A stretch of 64,000 nt of DNA, taken from NCBI RefSeq assembly GCF_002099195.1, contig NZ_NBYX01000005.1, positions 62,001 through 126,000 of the forward strand, given 5' to 3'. A program made the translations under genes and the position numbers. Positions 1-9,559 of this stretch are shown in pieces. Each line of letters begins with the position of its first letter. Positions within the stretch are counted from its first letter, which is position 1. The notes under the pieces are model-generated. The model was not told the origin of the DNA, did not search any database, and saw only the letters and a program-made list of their open reading frames with translations. Source of the stretch: Burkholderia puraquae (GTDB taxonomy: Bacteria; Pseudomonadota; Gammaproteobacteria; Burkholderiales; Burkholderiaceae).

Positions 1-133
1 TGGTCCGCTCGCGGTTCACCAGGCATCCGCCGAGCTGGCGCGTGCGGTGTCGTTCGGGCTGGTCGACGACGCGGCGAAGCCGTTGCCGGCGGCATCCGGC
101 GACGTGGTGCTCGCCGCGCCGAAGGCGCTGTAA
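1..133 (+). CDS. C-terminal fragment of an unidentified protein
   Basis: The window opens inside an open frame (first full codon at base 2) that ends at TAA 131-133, giving 43 residues ending in DVVLAAPKAL. The fragment is Ala/Val-rich with no motif I can recognise, so no function is assigned. Its stop lies about 100 bases before the phosphatase gene. The upstream part is outside the window. Confidence 0.55.
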   Translation, partial: GPLAVHQASAELARAVSFGLVDDAAKPLPAASGDVVLAAPKAL

Positions 134-181
134 TGCACGGCGCCGTCGCTTTGCGCGGCGGCGCGATTTCGGCCGCCTTTG

Positions 182-187
182 TATAAT
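182..187 (+). promoter_or_regulatory. -10-like TATAAT upstream of the tyrosine phosphatase
   Basis: A perfect TATAAT lies 48 bases before the phosphatase ATG, in the gap after the preceding stop. I do not see a good -35 at the expected spacing, so this is a weak promoter call. Confidence 0.35.
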
Positions 188-234
188 GGCGCGTTCTTTT
201 CCCACGCGGTCCGCCGCGGCTTTCCGATAGTGCG

Positions 235-717
235 ATGACCCGCGTTTCGATCTGTTTCGTCTGTCTCGGCAACATCTGCCGTTCGCCCACTGCGGAAGGC
301 GTGATGCGTCACCAGGTCGACGCGGCTGCACTGGCGGACCGGATCACGATCGATTCGGCCGGCACGGGCGACTGGCATGTCGGCGAACCGCCCGATACGC
401 GTGCGCAGGCGGCCGCTCGCGGCCGCGGCTACGACCTGTCGGCACTGCGCGCACGCCAGGTGAGCGCGGCGGATTTCGAGCGCTTCGACCTGCTGCTGGC
501 GATGGACGAGGCGAATCTCGCGGAGTTGCGCCGCCGCAGCCCGCCGCAGCATCGCGACAAGGTGCGCCTGCTGATGGAATTCGCGCCGGATTCGACCGAA
601 ACCGAAGTCGCGGATCCCTATTTCGGCGGCGTACAGGGCTTCGAGCAGGTGCTCGATCAGGTCGAGCGCGCGTGCGCGGGCCTGCTGGAGACGCTCCGGG
701 CCCGCACGGAGCGCTGA
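235..717 (+). CDS. Low-molecular-weight protein tyrosine phosphatase
   Basis: This cytoplasmic phosphatase (160 aa, usual family size) removes phosphate from phosphotyrosine, often on exopolysaccharide kinases, or from small aryl phosphates. The P-loop CX5R-S is at residues 10-17 (C-L-G-N-I-C-R-S) and the general-acid Asp is in the ADPYFGG motif (D127). Both catalytic elements are intact. It sits just upstream of iscR and reads the same way, but the 114-base gap contains a separate iscR promoter, so it is probably not part of the ISC operon. No polysaccharide genes are nearby, so the physiological substrate cannot be inferred. The ATG at 235 places the P-loop at the normal distance from the N-terminus. 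Confidence 0.93.
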   Translation: MTRVSICFVCLGNICRSPTAEGVMRHQVDAAALADRITIDSAGTGDWHVGEPPDTRAQAAARGRGYDLSALRARQVSAADFERFDLLLAMDEANLAELRRRSPPQHRDKVRLLMEFAPDSTETEVADPYFGGVQGFEQVLDQVERACAGLLETLRARTER

Positions 718-762
718 TCGCGCGATATTCAGCGGTCTGCGAATACCCTTTCAAAGACATGG

Positions 763-814
763 ATACTTGACTAAAAACGTCAATTATTTATACTTGACCA
801 AAATCGTCAAGATT
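763..814 (+). promoter_or_regulatory. iscR promoter with two IscR-type operator boxes
   Basis: Two 25-bp imperfect palindromes (763-787 and 790-814) share the ATACTTGAC..AAAA..CGTCAA pattern of the type 1 IscR motif bound by [2Fe-2S]-IscR. A sigma70 promoter overlaps them: -35 TTGACT at 767-772 and -10 TATACT at 789-794 with a 16-bp spacer. This arrangement predicts feedback repression of the ISC operon when clusters are plentiful. The palindromes are read directly. The assignment to IscR rests on the known consensus and the adjacent iscR gene. Confidence 0.82.
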
Positions 815-831
815 GCAGTCCCCTAGACACC

Positions 832-1371
832 ATGAGACTCACCACCAAAGGCCGTTTCGCCGTCACGGCGATGATTGACTTGGCACTGCGCCAGGAGCAG
901 GGCCCGGTGACGCTTGCAGGCATCAGCCAGCGCCAGCGGATTTCGCTCTCGTATCTCGAACAGCTGTTCGGCAAGCTGCGCAGGCATGAAATCGTCGAAT
1001 CCGTGCGCGGCCCGGGCGGCGGCTACAACCTCGCGCGTCGCGCGCAGGACGTCACCGTTGCCGACATCATCATCGCGGTCGATGAACCGCTCGACGCCAC
1101 GCAGTGCGGCGGCAAAGGCACGTGCGACGGCTCGAAGCAGCCCGACGGCCATTGCATGACGCACGAGCTGTGGTCGACGCTGAACCAGAAGATGGTCGAA
1201 TACCTCGATTCGGTGTCGCTGCAGGATCTCGTCGATCAGCAGCGCGCTCGCGAGGGCGCCCCCGCGGTGCTGCGCGACCGGCGCACACCGGAGCCCGTCG
1301 CGGCGCCGGCCGAGCCGGTGCGCACGATGCCGCTCGGCCCCAATTCGGTGTTCAACATCGCGAGTTCGTGA
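832..1371 (+). CDS. iscR: Iron-sulfur cluster regulator IscR (Rrf2 family)
   Basis: Transcriptional regulator of Fe-S assembly genes that senses its own [2Fe-2S] cluster. The N-terminal winged helix starts [14 protein letters not shown] and contains the family stretch [13 protein letters not shown] (about 58-69). Cluster ligands are C92, C98, C108 and H111. The second and third cysteines are separated by nine residues, against five in E. coli IscR, so the loop is four residues longer. The protein is 179 aa. The C-terminal tail after about residue 130 is Pro/Ala/Arg-rich and poorly conserved. It is the first gene of iscRSUA-hscBA-fdx-iscX and is preceded by two IscR boxes, implying autoregulation. 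Confidence 0.96.
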   Translation: MRLTTKGRFAVTAMIDLALRQEQGPVTLAGISQRQRISLSYLEQLFGKLRRHEIVESVRGPGGGYNLARRAQDVTVADIIIAVDEPLDATQCGGKGTCDGSKQPDGHCMTHELWSTLNQKMVEYLDSVSLQDLVDQQRAREGAPAVLRDRRTPEPVAAPAEPVRTMPLGPNSVFNIASS

Positions 1372-1436
1372 GCGCGAAAGCGCACGCCGTACCCCATAAC
1401 GCACATAGTCCCTGCACAGAATTCCCGGAGCGACAG

Positions 1437-2660
1437 ATGACCCAAGACACTCTCCACCTGCCCATCTATATGGATTACAGCGCGACGACGCCGGTCGATC
1501 CGCGCGTGGTCGACAAGATGGTGCCGTACCTGCGCGAGCAGTTCGGCAATCCGGCGTCGCGCAGCCATGCGTATGGCTGGGATGCGGAGCGTGCAGTCGA
1601 GGAAGCACGCGAGCAGGTGGCCGCGCTCGTGAACGCGGATCCGCGCGAGATCATCTGGACGTCCGGCGCAACGGAATCGGACAACCTCGCGATCAAGGGT
1701 GCCGCGAACTTCTACAAGGGCAAGGGCAAGCACATCATCACGGTGAAGACCGAGCACAAGGCCGTGCTCGATACGTGCCGCGAGCTCGAGCGCGACGGTT
1801 TCGAAGTCACCTACCTCGACGTGAAGGATGACGGCCTGATCGACCTCGACGTGTTCAAGGCCGCGCTGCGCCCGGACACGATCCTCGTGTCGGTGATGCA
1901 CGTGAACAACGAGATCGGCGTGATCCAGGACATCGAGACGATCGGTGAAATCTGCCGCGAGAAGGGCATCGTGTTCCACGTCGACGCCGCACAGTCGACC
2001 GGCAAGGTCGAGATCGACCTCGCGAAGCTGAAGGTCGACCTGATGTCGTTCTCGGCGCACAAGACCTACGGCCCGAAGGGCATCGGTGCGCTGTACGTGC
2101 GCCGCAAGCCGCGCGTGCGGATCGAAGCGCAGATGCACGGCGGCGGCCACGAGCGCGGCATGCGTTCGGGCACGCTGGCGACGCACCAGATCGTCGGCAT
2201 GGGCGAAGCATTCCGCATCGCACGCGAAGAAATGGCGACGGAAAACGAGCGCGTCCGCATGCTGCGTGACAAGCTGCTGCGCGGCCTGTCGCAGATCGAG
2301 GAAACGTACGTGAACGGCGACATGGAGCGCCGTGTCCCGCACAACCTCAACATCAGTTTCAACTTCGTCGAAGGCGAGTCGCTGATCATGGCGATCAAGG
2401 ACGTCGCAGTGTCGTCGGGCTCCGCCTGTACGTCGGCGTCGCTGGAGCCGTCGTACGTGCTGCGTGCGCTCGGCCGCAACGACGAGCTGGCGCACAGCTC
2501 GATCCGCTTCACGGTCGGCCGCTTCACGACGGAGCAGGAAGTCGACTTCGTGATCAACCTGCTGAACAGCAAGATCGCGAAGCTGCGCGAACTTTCGCCG
2601 CTCTGGGAAATGCACCAGGACGGCATCGATCTGTCGACGATCGAATGGGCCGCACACTGA
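1437..2660 (+). CDS. iscS: Cysteine desulfurase IscS
   Basis: PLP enzyme that converts L-cysteine to alanine and passes the persulfide sulfur to IscU for cluster building and to tRNA thiolation partners. The 407-aa protein has the PLP lysine in [10 protein letters not shown] (K209), the cofactor aspartate/glutamine in HVDAAQS (about 181-187) and the persulfide cysteine in [10 protein letters not shown] (C331). The ATG at 1437 is chosen because GGAG (1426-1429) precedes it at good distance and the length matches the family, although the frame stays open upstream. It lies 65 bases after iscR and before iscU, so it is cotranscribed. Confidence 0.97.
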   Translation: MTQDTLHLPIYMDYSATTPVDPRVVDKMVPYLREQFGNPASRSHAYGWDAERAVEEAREQVAALVNADPREIIWTSGATESDNLAIKGAANFYKGKGKHIITVKTEHKAVLDTCRELERDGFEVTYLDVKDDGLIDLDVFKAALRPDTILVSVMHVNNEIGVIQDIETIGEICREKGIVFHVDAAQSTGKVEIDLAKLKVDLMSFSAHKTYGPKGIGALYVRRKPRVRIEAQMHGGGHERGMRSGTLATHQIVGMGEAFRIAREEMATENERVRMLRDKLLRGLSQIEETYVNGDMERRVPHNLNISFNFVEGESLIMAIKDVAVSSGSACTSASLEPSYVLRALGRNDELAHSSIRFTVGRFTTEQEVDFVINLLNSKIAKLRELSPLWEMHQDGIDLSTIEWAAH

Positions 2661-2728
2661 GCGCCGGATTGAACATACCCGCGGGCGGATTCGCGCACGC
2701 AGACGTAACGAGTCAAGGAGTCTGAGTC

Positions 2729-3136
2729 ATGTCTTACAGCAACAAGGTTCTGGATCACTACGAAAACCCGCGCAACGTCGGTTCGTTCGCGAAGGACGAC
2801 GACACGGTCGGCACGGGCATGGTCGGCGCGCCGGCCTGCGGCGACGTGATGAAGCTGCAGATCCGCGTCGGCGCGGACGGCGTGATCGAAGACGCGAAGT
2901 TCAAGACCTACGGTTGCGGTTCGGCGATCGCGTCGAGCTCGCTCGTCACCGAGTGGGTGAAGGGCAAGACGCTCGACGAAGCCCTGTCGATCAAGAACAC
3001 GCAGATCGCGGAAGAACTCGCGCTGCCGCCGGTGAAGATTCACTGCTCGATCCTCGCGGAAGACGCGATCAAGGCAGCCGTGGCCGACTACAAGAAGCGC
3101 CACGACACCAAGGAAGGCGATCAGGCAGCGGCCTGA
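2729..3136 (+). CDS. iscU: Fe-S cluster scaffold protein IscU
   Basis: Scaffold on which IscS-derived sulfur and iron are assembled into [2Fe-2S] clusters before HscA/HscB-driven transfer. It has 135 aa. The three cluster cysteines are C37 (APACGD), C63 (GCGSA) and C106 (IHCSIL), with the conserved D39. The LPPVK peptide recognised by the HscA chaperone is at 99-103, immediately before C106. An AAGGAG ribosome site (2715-2720) precedes the ATG. The position between iscS and iscA is the standard ISC order. Confidence 0.97.
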   Translation: MSYSNKVLDHYENPRNVGSFAKDDDTVGTGMVGAPACGDVMKLQIRVGADGVIEDAKFKTYGCGSAIASSSLVTEWVKGKTLDEALSIKNTQIAEELALPPVKIHCSILAEDAIKAAVADYKKRHDTKEGDQAAA

Positions 3137-3200
3137 GCGGCATCGAGCAGTTTGAGACGGAACGCGGCGGGCCCCGGTGGCGCGCCGCGGCAAGGACATC

Positions 3201-3524
3201 ATGGCAATTACACTGACCGAAAAAGCAGCACAGCACGTCCAGAAATACCTCGTCCGTCGCGGCAAGGGTGTGGGCCTGCGGCTTGGCGTTCGCACGACCG
3301 GGTGCTCGGGGCTCGCGTACAAGCTCGAGTATGTCGACGAGCTGGCTCCCGAGGATCAAGTGTTCGAGAGCCATGGCGTGAAGGTCATCGTCGATCCGAA
3401 GAGCCTTGCCTATATCGACGGCACGGAGCTCGACTTCGCACGCGAAGGACTGAACGAAGGGTTCAAGTTCAACAACCCGAACGTGAAGGACGAGTGCGGT
3501 TGCGGCGAATCGTTCCGGGTGTGA
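3201..3524 (+). CDS. iscA: A-type Fe-S carrier protein IscA
   Basis: Carrier that receives clusters from IscU and delivers them to target apoproteins. The 107-aa protein has the invariant cysteines C35 (TTGCSG), C99 and C101 (ECGCGESF) of A-type carriers. The ATG at 3201 follows AAGGAC and gives the family N-terminus [11 protein letters not shown] longer in-frame start at 3177 is less likely. It belongs to the iscRSUA-hscBA operon and has no unusual features. Confidence 0.96.
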   Translation: MAITLTEKAAQHVQKYLVRRGKGVGLRLGVRTTGCSGLAYKLEYVDELAPEDQVFESHGVKVIVDPKSLAYIDGTELDFAREGLNEGFKFNNPNVKDECGCGESFRV

Positions 3525-3621
3525 CCACGCGGATCTCCGCACGATGCGGGCAAGAGGCGGCACGGGCCGCCTTTTTAATGTGCGGCGTTTGCCGCGCGAC
3601 GAACCGGAATTGAACGCGACG

Positions 3622-4149
3622 ATGGTCTCGCTGAAAGACAGCCATTTCGACCTGTTTCACCTGCCGGCGCAATTCGCGCTCGACGAGACGGCGCTCGACG
3701 CTGCCTATCGGACGGTGCAGACGCAGGTGCATCCGGACCGCTTCGCGGCGGCCGGCGATGCGCAGAAGCGCATCGCGATGCAATGGGCAACCCGCGCGAA
3801 CGAGGCGTACCGCACGCTGCGCGATCCGCTGAAGCGCGCGTCGTATCTGCTGTTGCTGCGCGGCGTCGACATCGGCGCGGAAAACAACACCGCGATGGAG
3901 CCCGCGTTCCTGATGCAGCAGATGGAGTGGCGCGAGGGGATCGAGGATGCCGCGGCCGCCCGCAACGTCGGCGCGCTCGACGCGCTGCTCGCCGAGCTGC
4001 GCGAAGAGCGGCGCGTGCGTGTGGAGCGCCTCGGCACGCTGCTCGACAGCGGCGCCGACCAGGCGGCCGCCGAGGCCGTGCGCCAGCTGATGTTCATCGA
4101 ACGGGTCGCGTCGGAAGTGGGCGCGCAGATCGAGCGCCTCGAAACTTAA
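3622..4149 (+). CDS. hscB: J-domain co-chaperone HscB
   Basis: Co-chaperone that binds IscU and stimulates the ATPase of HscA during cluster release. The 175-aa protein has an N-terminal J domain with the HPD motif at 37-39 (QVHPDRF) and a C-terminal helical IscU-binding domain. The start at 3622 ([12 protein letters not shown]) matches the family N-terminus. No strong Shine-Dalgarno is visible before it and the frame is open upstream, so the start is less certain than the identity. It lies directly upstream of its partner hscA. Confidence 0.94.
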   Translation: MVSLKDSHFDLFHLPAQFALDETALDAAYRTVQTQVHPDRFAAAGDAQKRIAMQWATRANEAYRTLRDPLKRASYLLLLRGVDIGAENNTAMEPAFLMQQMEWREGIEDAAAARNVGALDALLAELREERRVRVERLGTLLDSGADQAAAEAVRQLMFIERVASEVGAQIERLET

Positions 4150-4203
4150 CCGCGTGCCTTGCGGCACGCGCAGCAAACGGGCCGAGCGCCCGAACGAACC
4201 AAG

Positions 4204-6072
4204 ATGGCTTTACTGCAAATTTCCGAACCGGGCATGGCGCCGGCGCCGCATCAGCGGCGACTCGCTGTCGGGATCGATCTCGGCACGACCAACTCGCTCG
4301 TCGCGGCCGTGCGCAACAGCGTGCCTGAAGTCCTGCCGGACGAAGCGGGCCGCGTGCTGCTGCCGTCGGTGGTCCGCTATCTCGAGAAGGGCGGCCGACG
4401 CATCGGTCACGAGGCGAAAGAGCAGGCCGCGACCGATCCGCGCAACACGATCGTGTCGGTCAAGCGCTTCATGGGCCGCGGCAAGGCCGAGGTCGAAGGC
4501 GCGGCGAACGCGCCGTACGAATTCGTCGATGCGCCGGGCATGGTGCAGATCCGTACCATCGACGGCGTGAAGAGCCCGGTCGAAGTGTCGGCAGAGATTC
4601 TCGCGACGCTGCGCTATCGCGCGGAAGATTCGCTTGGCGACGACCTGGTCGGCGCGGTGATCACGGTGCCCGCGTATTTCGACGAAGCGCAACGCCAGGC
4701 GACCAAGGATGCTGCGCGCCTCGCGGGCCTCAACGTGCTGCGCCTGCTGAACGAACCGACCGCCGCAGCGATTGCCTATGGTCTCGACAATGGAGCCGAA
4801 GGCCTCTACGCGGTGTACGACCTCGGTGGCGGCACGTTCGACCTGTCGATCCTGAAGCTGACGAAGGGCGTGTTCGAAGTGCTGGCCGCGGGCGGCGATT
4901 CCGCCCTCGGCGGCGACGATTTCGACCATACGCTGTTCGATCATGTGCTCGCGCAGGCAGGCATCGATGCGAAGACGCTCGCGCCCGAGGACGTGCGCCT
5001 GCTGCTCGACCGCGTGCGCGTGCTGAAGGAAGCACTGTCGTCCGCACCGCAGGCGTTGCTCGACGTCACGCTGTCGGGGGGCACGCACCTCGTGCAGACG
5101 ATCTCGCACGACACGTTCGCGTCGCTCGTCGAGCCGCTCGTGCAGCGTACGCTCACGCCGACCCGCAAGGCGCTGCGCGACGCGCAGGTGACACCGGCCG
5201 ACATCAAGGGTGTCGTGCTCGTCGGCGGCGCGACGCGCATGCCGGTGATTCGCGACGCGGTCGCGAAATATTTCGGCCAGCCGCCGCTCGTGAACCTCGA
5301 TCCGGACCAGGTCGTCGCGCTCGGTGCGGCGATCCAGGCCGATCTGCTCGCCGGCAATCGCGGCACCGGCGACGACTGGCTGCTGCTCGACGTGATTCCG
5401 TTGTCGCTCGGTGTCGAGACGATGGGCGGCCTCGTCGAGAAGATCATTCCGCGCAACTCGACGATTCCGATCGCGCGCGCGCAGGAATTCACGACCTTCA
5501 AGGACGGCCAGACCGCGATGGCGATCCACGTCGTGCAGGGCGAGCGCGAGCTCGTCGCCGACTGCCGGTCGCTCGCGCGCTTCGAGCTGCGCGGCATTCC
5601 GCCGATGACGGCCGGCGCCGCGCGCATTCGCGTGACCTACCAGGTCGACGCGGACGGCCTGCTGTCGGTGTTCGCTCGCGAGCAGTTGTCGGGCGTCGAG
5701 GCATCGGTCGTCGTGAAGCCGTCGTACGGTCTTGCCGACGACGACATCGCGAAGATGCTCGAGGACAGCTTCAAGACCGCTGAAATCGACATGCGCGCAC
5801 GCGCGCTGCGCGAAGCGCAGGTCGAGGCCGAGCGGATGCTCGAAGCGACGCAGGCCGCGCTGGCGGCCGACGGCGAACTGCTCGACGCAGGCGAGCGCAC
5901 GCAAGTCGACACATTGGCCGCGGCGCTGCGCGCGGTGGCGCAAGGCGACGATACGAACGCGATCGAAGCGGCGACCAAGGCGCTGGCCGACGGCACCGAC
6001 GAATTCGCGGCGCGCCGGATGGACAAGAGCATCAAGCGCGCGCTGTCGGGCCGCCGGCTCGACGAGATCTGA
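4204..6072 (+). CDS. hscA: Fe-S assembly chaperone HscA (Hsp70 class)
   Basis: Specialised Hsp70 that binds the IscU LPPVK peptide and uses ATP to promote cluster transfer. The 622-aa protein starts [10 protein letters not shown], essentially the E. coli HscA N-terminus, which fixes the ATG at 4204. The nucleotide-binding domain has GIDLGTTNS at 23-31 and the second phosphate loop [14 protein letters not shown] near 210-220. The substrate-binding domain with [11 protein letters not shown] follows at about 400, then a helical lid. The linker and domain order are normal. Confidence 0.96.
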   Translation: MALLQISEPGMAPAPHQRRLAVGIDLGTTNSLVAAVRNSVPEVLPDEAGRVLLPSVVRYLEKGGRRIGHEAKEQAATDPRNTIVSVKRFMGRGKAEVEGAANAPYEFVDAPGMVQIRTIDGVKSPVEVSAEILATLRYRAEDSLGDDLVGAVITVPAYFDEAQRQATKDAARLAGLNVLRLLNEPTAAAIAYGLDNGAEGLYAVYDLGGGTFDLSILKLTKGVFEVLAAGGDSALGGDDFDHTLFDHVLAQAGIDAKTLAPEDVRLLLDRVRVLKEALSSAPQALLDVTLSGGTHLVQTISHDTFASLVEPLVQRTLTPTRKALRDAQVTPADIKGVVLVGGATRMPVIRDAVAKYFGQPPLVNLDPDQVVALGAAIQADLLAGNRGTGDDWLLLDVIPLSLGVETMGGLVEKIIPRNSTIPIARAQEFTTFKDGQTAMAIHVVQGERELVADCRSLARFELRGIPPMTAGAARIRVTYQVDADGLLSVFAREQLSGVEASVVVKPSYGLADDDIAKMLEDSFKTAEIDMRARALREAQVEAERMLEATQAALAADGELLDAGERTQVDTLAAALRAVAQGDDTNAIEAATKALADGTDEFAARRMDKSIKRALSGRRLDEI

Positions 6073-6160
6073 ACTCACGAACTGCGCATCGGCCGGCGAC
6101 GGCCCGCGCGATAATGAACCGTGCGGCGCCAGGCGCCGCACCCTGACTGACGGAACGGAC

Positions 6161-6502
6161 ATGCCTCAACTGGTGGTGCTGCCTCACGTCGAACTGTGCC
6201 CGGATGGCGCAGTGATCGACGCGACGCCCGGCAAGAGTATCTGCGACAACCTGCTCGAACACGGGATCGAGATCGAGCATGCATGCGAGAAGTCGTGCGC
6301 GTGCACGACGTGCCATGTGGTGATCCGCGAAGGCTTCAACGATCTGACGCCGTCCGAGGAGGACGAGGACGATCTGCTGGACAAGGCGTGGGGTCTCGAG
6401 CCGACGTCGCGCCTGTCGTGCCAGGCGATCGTGAAGGAAGATTCGGACCTGGTGGTCGAGATTCCGAAGTACTCGATCAACCACGCAAAGGAAAACCACT
6501 GA
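6161..6502 (+). CDS. fdx: ISC [2Fe-2S] ferredoxin
   Basis: Adrenodoxin-type ferredoxin that supplies electrons for cluster assembly. The 113-aa protein has the ligand pattern C42-x5-C48-x2-C51 within CEKSCACTTC and the fourth ligand C87 in RLSCQA, with an acidic stretch PSEEDEDDLLD between them as in bacterial ISC ferredoxins. The ATG at 6161 gives the usual N-terminus MPQLVVLPH. An extra cysteine (C46) lies inside the loop. It is followed 19 bases later by iscX. Confidence 0.96.
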   Translation: MPQLVVLPHVELCPDGAVIDATPGKSICDNLLEHGIEIEHACEKSCACTTCHVVIREGFNDLTPSEEDEDDLLDKAWGLEPTSRLSCQAIVKEDSDLVVEIPKYSINHAKENH

Positions 6503-6521
6503 CAGGAACCGGAGGCAGGCG

Positions 6522-6731
6522 ATGAAATGGACCGATTCGCGTGAAATTGCCATTGCGCTGGCGGACAAGTACCCGGACATCGACCCGCAGCGGATCAATT
6601 TCGTCGACCTGCGCCAGTGGGTGCTCGAACTCGACGGCTTCAACGACGATCCGAAGCACTCCGGCGAGAAGATCCTCGAAGCAATCCAGGCACACTGGAT
6701 CGACGAATCGGACTTCGACGACGAGGACTGA
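6522..6731 (+). CDS. iscX: IscX, small acidic IscS-binding protein
   Basis: The 69-aa acidic protein (MKWTDSREIAIALADKYPD...) matches IscX/YfhJ, a frataxin-like modulator that binds IscS and iron. A clear GGAGG lies at 6511-6515, seven bases before the ATG. It is the last gene of the ISC operon. The C-terminal DESDFDDED is typical of the acidic iron-binding face. A strong hairpin terminator follows 40 bases downstream. Confidence 0.93.
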   Translation: MKWTDSREIAIALADKYPDIDPQRINFVDLRQWVLELDGFNDDPKHSGEKILEAIQAHWIDESDFDDED

Positions 6732-6770
6732 ACCCGGTGGGCGCCGCAACGGCGCAGACAGCTGGCAATA

Positions 6771-6808
6771 GAAAACGGCTCGTGAGCAATCGCTCACGAG
6801 CCGTTTTC
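6771..6808. terminator. Bidirectional terminator after iscX
   Basis: A perfect 17-bp stem (GAAAACGGCTCGTGAGC, four-base loop, complement) is flanked by A- and T-runs on both sides. It lies between the plus-strand ISC operon and the convergent minus-strand glycine-zipper gene and should stop transcription from either direction. Confidence 0.92.
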
Positions 6809-6858
6809 ATTTTCAGGCCGGTTGCCCGCGCCTGTCACGCGGGCAGGGGATCACACAA

Positions 6859-7590
6859 TCACGCGCCGACCAGCGTCCCGTTCTCGATCCGCACGCGCTG
6901 GCCCTGGCCGAACGGCGGTTGCTGATTGTGGTACGTGAACGTGCGCGTTGCGCCGCTCTCCATCTGCACTTGCACCTGGTAGTCGGTTTCCGCGCGCACC
7001 TGCTTTTCGACCTGGTTGCCGGCCAGGCCGCCACCCAGTGCGCCGATGATCGTCATCGCGGTGCGGCCGTTGCCGTGGCCGAACTGGTTGCCCAGCAGCC
7101 CGCCTGCCGCGGCGCCGCCGACCGCACCGATGCCCGAGCTCTGGCCGGCCGTGCGGATCGGCGTGATCGCGACGACCGTGCCGCAACTCTGGCAGTAGGT
7201 CTGCGCGGGTGCCGACGGCTGCTGTGCGTATTGCGGCGGCTGGGGTGCCGTGGTGTGACGACGATGCGGCGCAGCCGGGCGCGGCGCCGGCTTCGGCTCG
7301 GCCTGCGCAATGGCAGCCTTCTGCTGCGCGGCGGCCTGCTCGGCCGCCTGCTGCTGGGCCTGCGCGGCCAGCGCGGCGCTGGCGGCCGCAGCCGTATCGA
7401 CGGCCGGCTGCGATGCGATCAGCGCGGCCTGGGTCTGGCCGTTCTGTTCGTTGTTGCTGCTGGCCTTCGGGAACACACCCGTGATCGCTGCCGTCGCCGC
7501 GAGGCTGGCGACGATGACGGCGCCGGCGGCGGTGGCGATGAGCGGGTGGAGGCGTTGCTTTTGCGGCGTGGTCTGATTCTGGTTGTCCAT
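6859..7590 (-). CDS. Glycine-zipper (17-kDa surface antigen-like) membrane protein
   Basis: This 243-aa protein has a hydrophobic N-terminal helix (about residues 15-38) after a short basic segment, an Ala/Gln-rich and then Pro-rich linker, a CQSC pair, and a C-terminal glycine-zipper domain (GIGAVGGAAAGGLLGNQ...GALGGGLAGNQVEKQV) of the Rickettsia 17-kDa antigen type. This is probably an envelope-anchored protein with a C-terminal domain in the periplasm. The ATG at 7590 is preceded on the minus strand by GGAGA at good spacing; a longer in-frame start at 7644 is less likely. It converges on iscX across the shared terminator. Its exact function is unknown. Confidence 0.82.
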   Translation of the reverse strand: MDNQNQTTPQKQRLHPLIATAAGAVIVASLAATAAITGVFPKASSNNEQNGQTQAALIASQPAVDTAAAASAALAAQAQQQAAEQAAAQQKAAIAQAEPKPAPRPAAPHRRHTTAPQPPQYAQQPSAPAQTYCQSCGTVVAITPIRTAGQSSGIGAVGGAAAGGLLGNQFGHGNGRTAMTIIGALGGGLAGNQVEKQVRAETDYQVQVQMESGATRTFTYHNQQPPFGQGQRVRIENGTLVGA

Positions 7591-7950
7591 TTTTTTCTCC
7601 GATGTCGATCCGGATCGGCAGTGCGGTGCCGGGCCGGATCCCACGCTGCGGGCTCGCGCAGACTTGGCGTTCCTGCGCCTTGTTCTGGTCCCGCGGTCAT
7701 GCGTGGTGACGCAAGAGGAGTGTCGTTCACCGGCAAGCGGCGCGCCGTATCAAGGTGTAACGAATTGCAGCGGGGCGCCGGCGGCCGTGACAGGGAAAAC
7801 CCGGAGAAGGCCTTCGCGACGAGGGGATAAAACGGGGGGAGATCGAAAGCCGGCGGACGCCGGCTGGCGGGATTTACGCGTCGTTACAAAGCTGACGCGT
7901 GCGCTGATGCGTGCGCGCCGCAGGGCGCGGCGCACACGCGGGCGCGGCGA
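7591..7950. other. Intergenic region between the glycine-zipper gene and lysS
   Basis: These 360 bases lie between two minus-strand genes. Only a GC-rich imperfect hairpin just after the lysS stop (about 7911-7935, no T-run) stands out. The rest presumably holds the leader of the glycine-zipper gene, but I see no convincing promoter hexamers. Confidence 0.5.
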
Positions 7951-9477
7951 TCAGTCTTCGCGGCGCAGATGCGGGAACAGCAGCACGTCGCGGATCGTCG
8001 GGCTATCGGTCAGCAGCATCACGAGACGGTCGATGCCGATTCCGCAGCCGCCGGTCGGAGGCATCCCGTATTCGAGCGCGCGGATGTAGTCGGCGTCGAA
8101 GAACATCGCTTCCTCGTCGCCCGCATCCTTCTGCTCGACCTGCTTCTTGAAGCGCGCGGCCTGGTCTTCCGGATCGTTCAGCTCCGAGAAGCCGTTCGCG
8201 ATTTCGCGGCCGGTCATGAACAGCTCGAAACGCTCGGTGATGCCCGGCACCGTATCCGATGCGCGTGCGAGCGGCGACACCTCGACCGGGTAGTCGATGA
8301 TGAAGGTCGGCTCCCACAGCTGCGCTTCGGCCGTTTCCTCGAACAGCGCGAGCTGCAGCGCACCGGTACCCGCGTTCAGGAACGCCGGCTGCGACACGTC
8401 GACGCCGAAGCGCTTCAGTTCGGTGCGCAGGAACGCGTCGTCCGACAGCTGGCCGTCGGTGTAGTCCGGCGCGTACTTCTGGATGGCCTGCGTGATCGTC
8501 AGGCGATGGAACGGCTTCGCGAGGTCGAGTTCGCGGCCCTGGTACTGGATCGTCGCGGTGCCGAGCGCATCGATTGCCGCCTGGCGGATCAGTTGCTCGG
8601 TGAAGTCCATCAGCCAGCGGTAGTCGGTGTACGCGGCGTAGAACTCCATCATCGTGAATTCCGGGTTGTGACGCGGCGACACGCCTTCGTTCCGGAAGTT
8701 GCGGTTGATCTCGAACACGCGTTCGAAGCCGCCGACGATCAGGCGCTTCAGATACAGCTCCGGCGCGATGCGCAGGAACATCTGCATGTCGAGCGCATTG
8801 TGATGCGTGACGAACGGCTTCGCGGCCGCGCCACCCGGGATCGGGTGCAGCATCGGCGTCTCGACTTCCATGAAGTCGGCCGAATCCATGAACTTGCGGA
8901 TCGACGCAATCGTCTTGGTGCGCGCGCGGAACGTGTCGCGCGTTTCCGGCGTGACGATCAGGTCGACGTAGCGCTGGCGGTAGCGCATTTCCTGGTCGGA
9001 CAGGCCATGGAACTTGTCCGGCAGCGGGCGCAGCGCCTTCGACAGCAGGCGCAATTCCTTGCACTGGACCGACAACTCGCCCTTGTTGGTGCGAAACAGC
9101 ACGCCGCGTGCGGCGACGATGTCGCCGAGGTCCCACTTCTTGAACGCGTCGTAGGTTTCCGCGCCGACGTCGTTCGGCGTCACGAAGAACTGGATCTGGC
9201 CCGAACCGTCCTGCACCGTCGCGAAGCTTGCCTTGCCCATCACGCGCTTGAGCATCATGCGGCCGGCGACCGACACCTCGACCGGGTTCGCTTCGAGCGC
9301 GGCCTTGTCCGAGTCGGCGAATTTCACCTGCAGATCGGCTGCGTGATGCGTCGGGCGGAAATCGTTCGGGTAGGCGACGCCTTGCTCGCGCAGGGCGCGC
9401 AGCTTCTCGCGGCGCTCGGCGATGATCTGGTTTTCGTCCGCGGTGACGGCGGGCTGCGTTTGGGTCGGTTCGGTCAT
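7951..9477 (-). CDS. lysS: Lysyl-tRNA synthetase, class II
   Basis: Charges tRNA-Lys with lysine. The 508-aa protein has an N-terminal OB-fold anticodon-binding domain and a class II catalytic domain with motif 2 in [20 protein letters not shown] (about 265-285) and motif 3 near the C-terminus in [15 protein letters not shown]. The start [11 protein letters not shown] at 9477 gives the normal family length; an upstream in-frame ATG would add a 16-residue basic/Pro extension. It is downstream of prfB, as in many proteobacteria, with an 82-base gap. Confidence 0.96.
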   Translation of the reverse strand: MTEPTQTQPAVTADENQIIAERREKLRALREQGVAYPNDFRPTHHAADLQVKFADSDKAALEANPVEVSVAGRMMLKRVMGKASFATVQDGSGQIQFFVTPNDVGAETYDAFKKWDLGDIVAARGVLFRTNKGELSVQCKELRLLSKALRPLPDKFHGLSDQEMRYRQRYVDLIVTPETRDTFRARTKTIASIRKFMDSADFMEVETPMLHPIPGGAAAKPFVTHHNALDMQMFLRIAPELYLKRLIVGGFERVFEINRNFRNEGVSPRHNPEFTMMEFYAAYTDYRWLMDFTEQLIRQAAIDALGTATIQYQGRELDLAKPFHRLTITQAIQKYAPDYTDGQLSDDAFLRTELKRFGVDVSQPAFLNAGTGALQLALFEETAEAQLWEPTFIIDYPVEVSPLARASDTVPGITERFELFMTGREIANGFSELNDPEDQAARFKKQVEQKDAGDEEAMFFDADYIRALEYGMPPTGGCGIGIDRLVMLLTDSPTIRDVLLFPHLRRED

Positions 9478-9559
9478 GATGGTCGGAATTCGGAATGGGT
9501 GCGGCAACGCAAACGGGAAGGGCAAGGGGGCGCGACCCGGCAGGGCCGCGCCGCGGCGC

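Noticed and set aside
4210..6162. 650-codon open frame antisense to hscA
   Set aside because: hscA is an unmistakable Hsp70. The antisense frame has no recognisable domain and the composition of a high-GC shadow.
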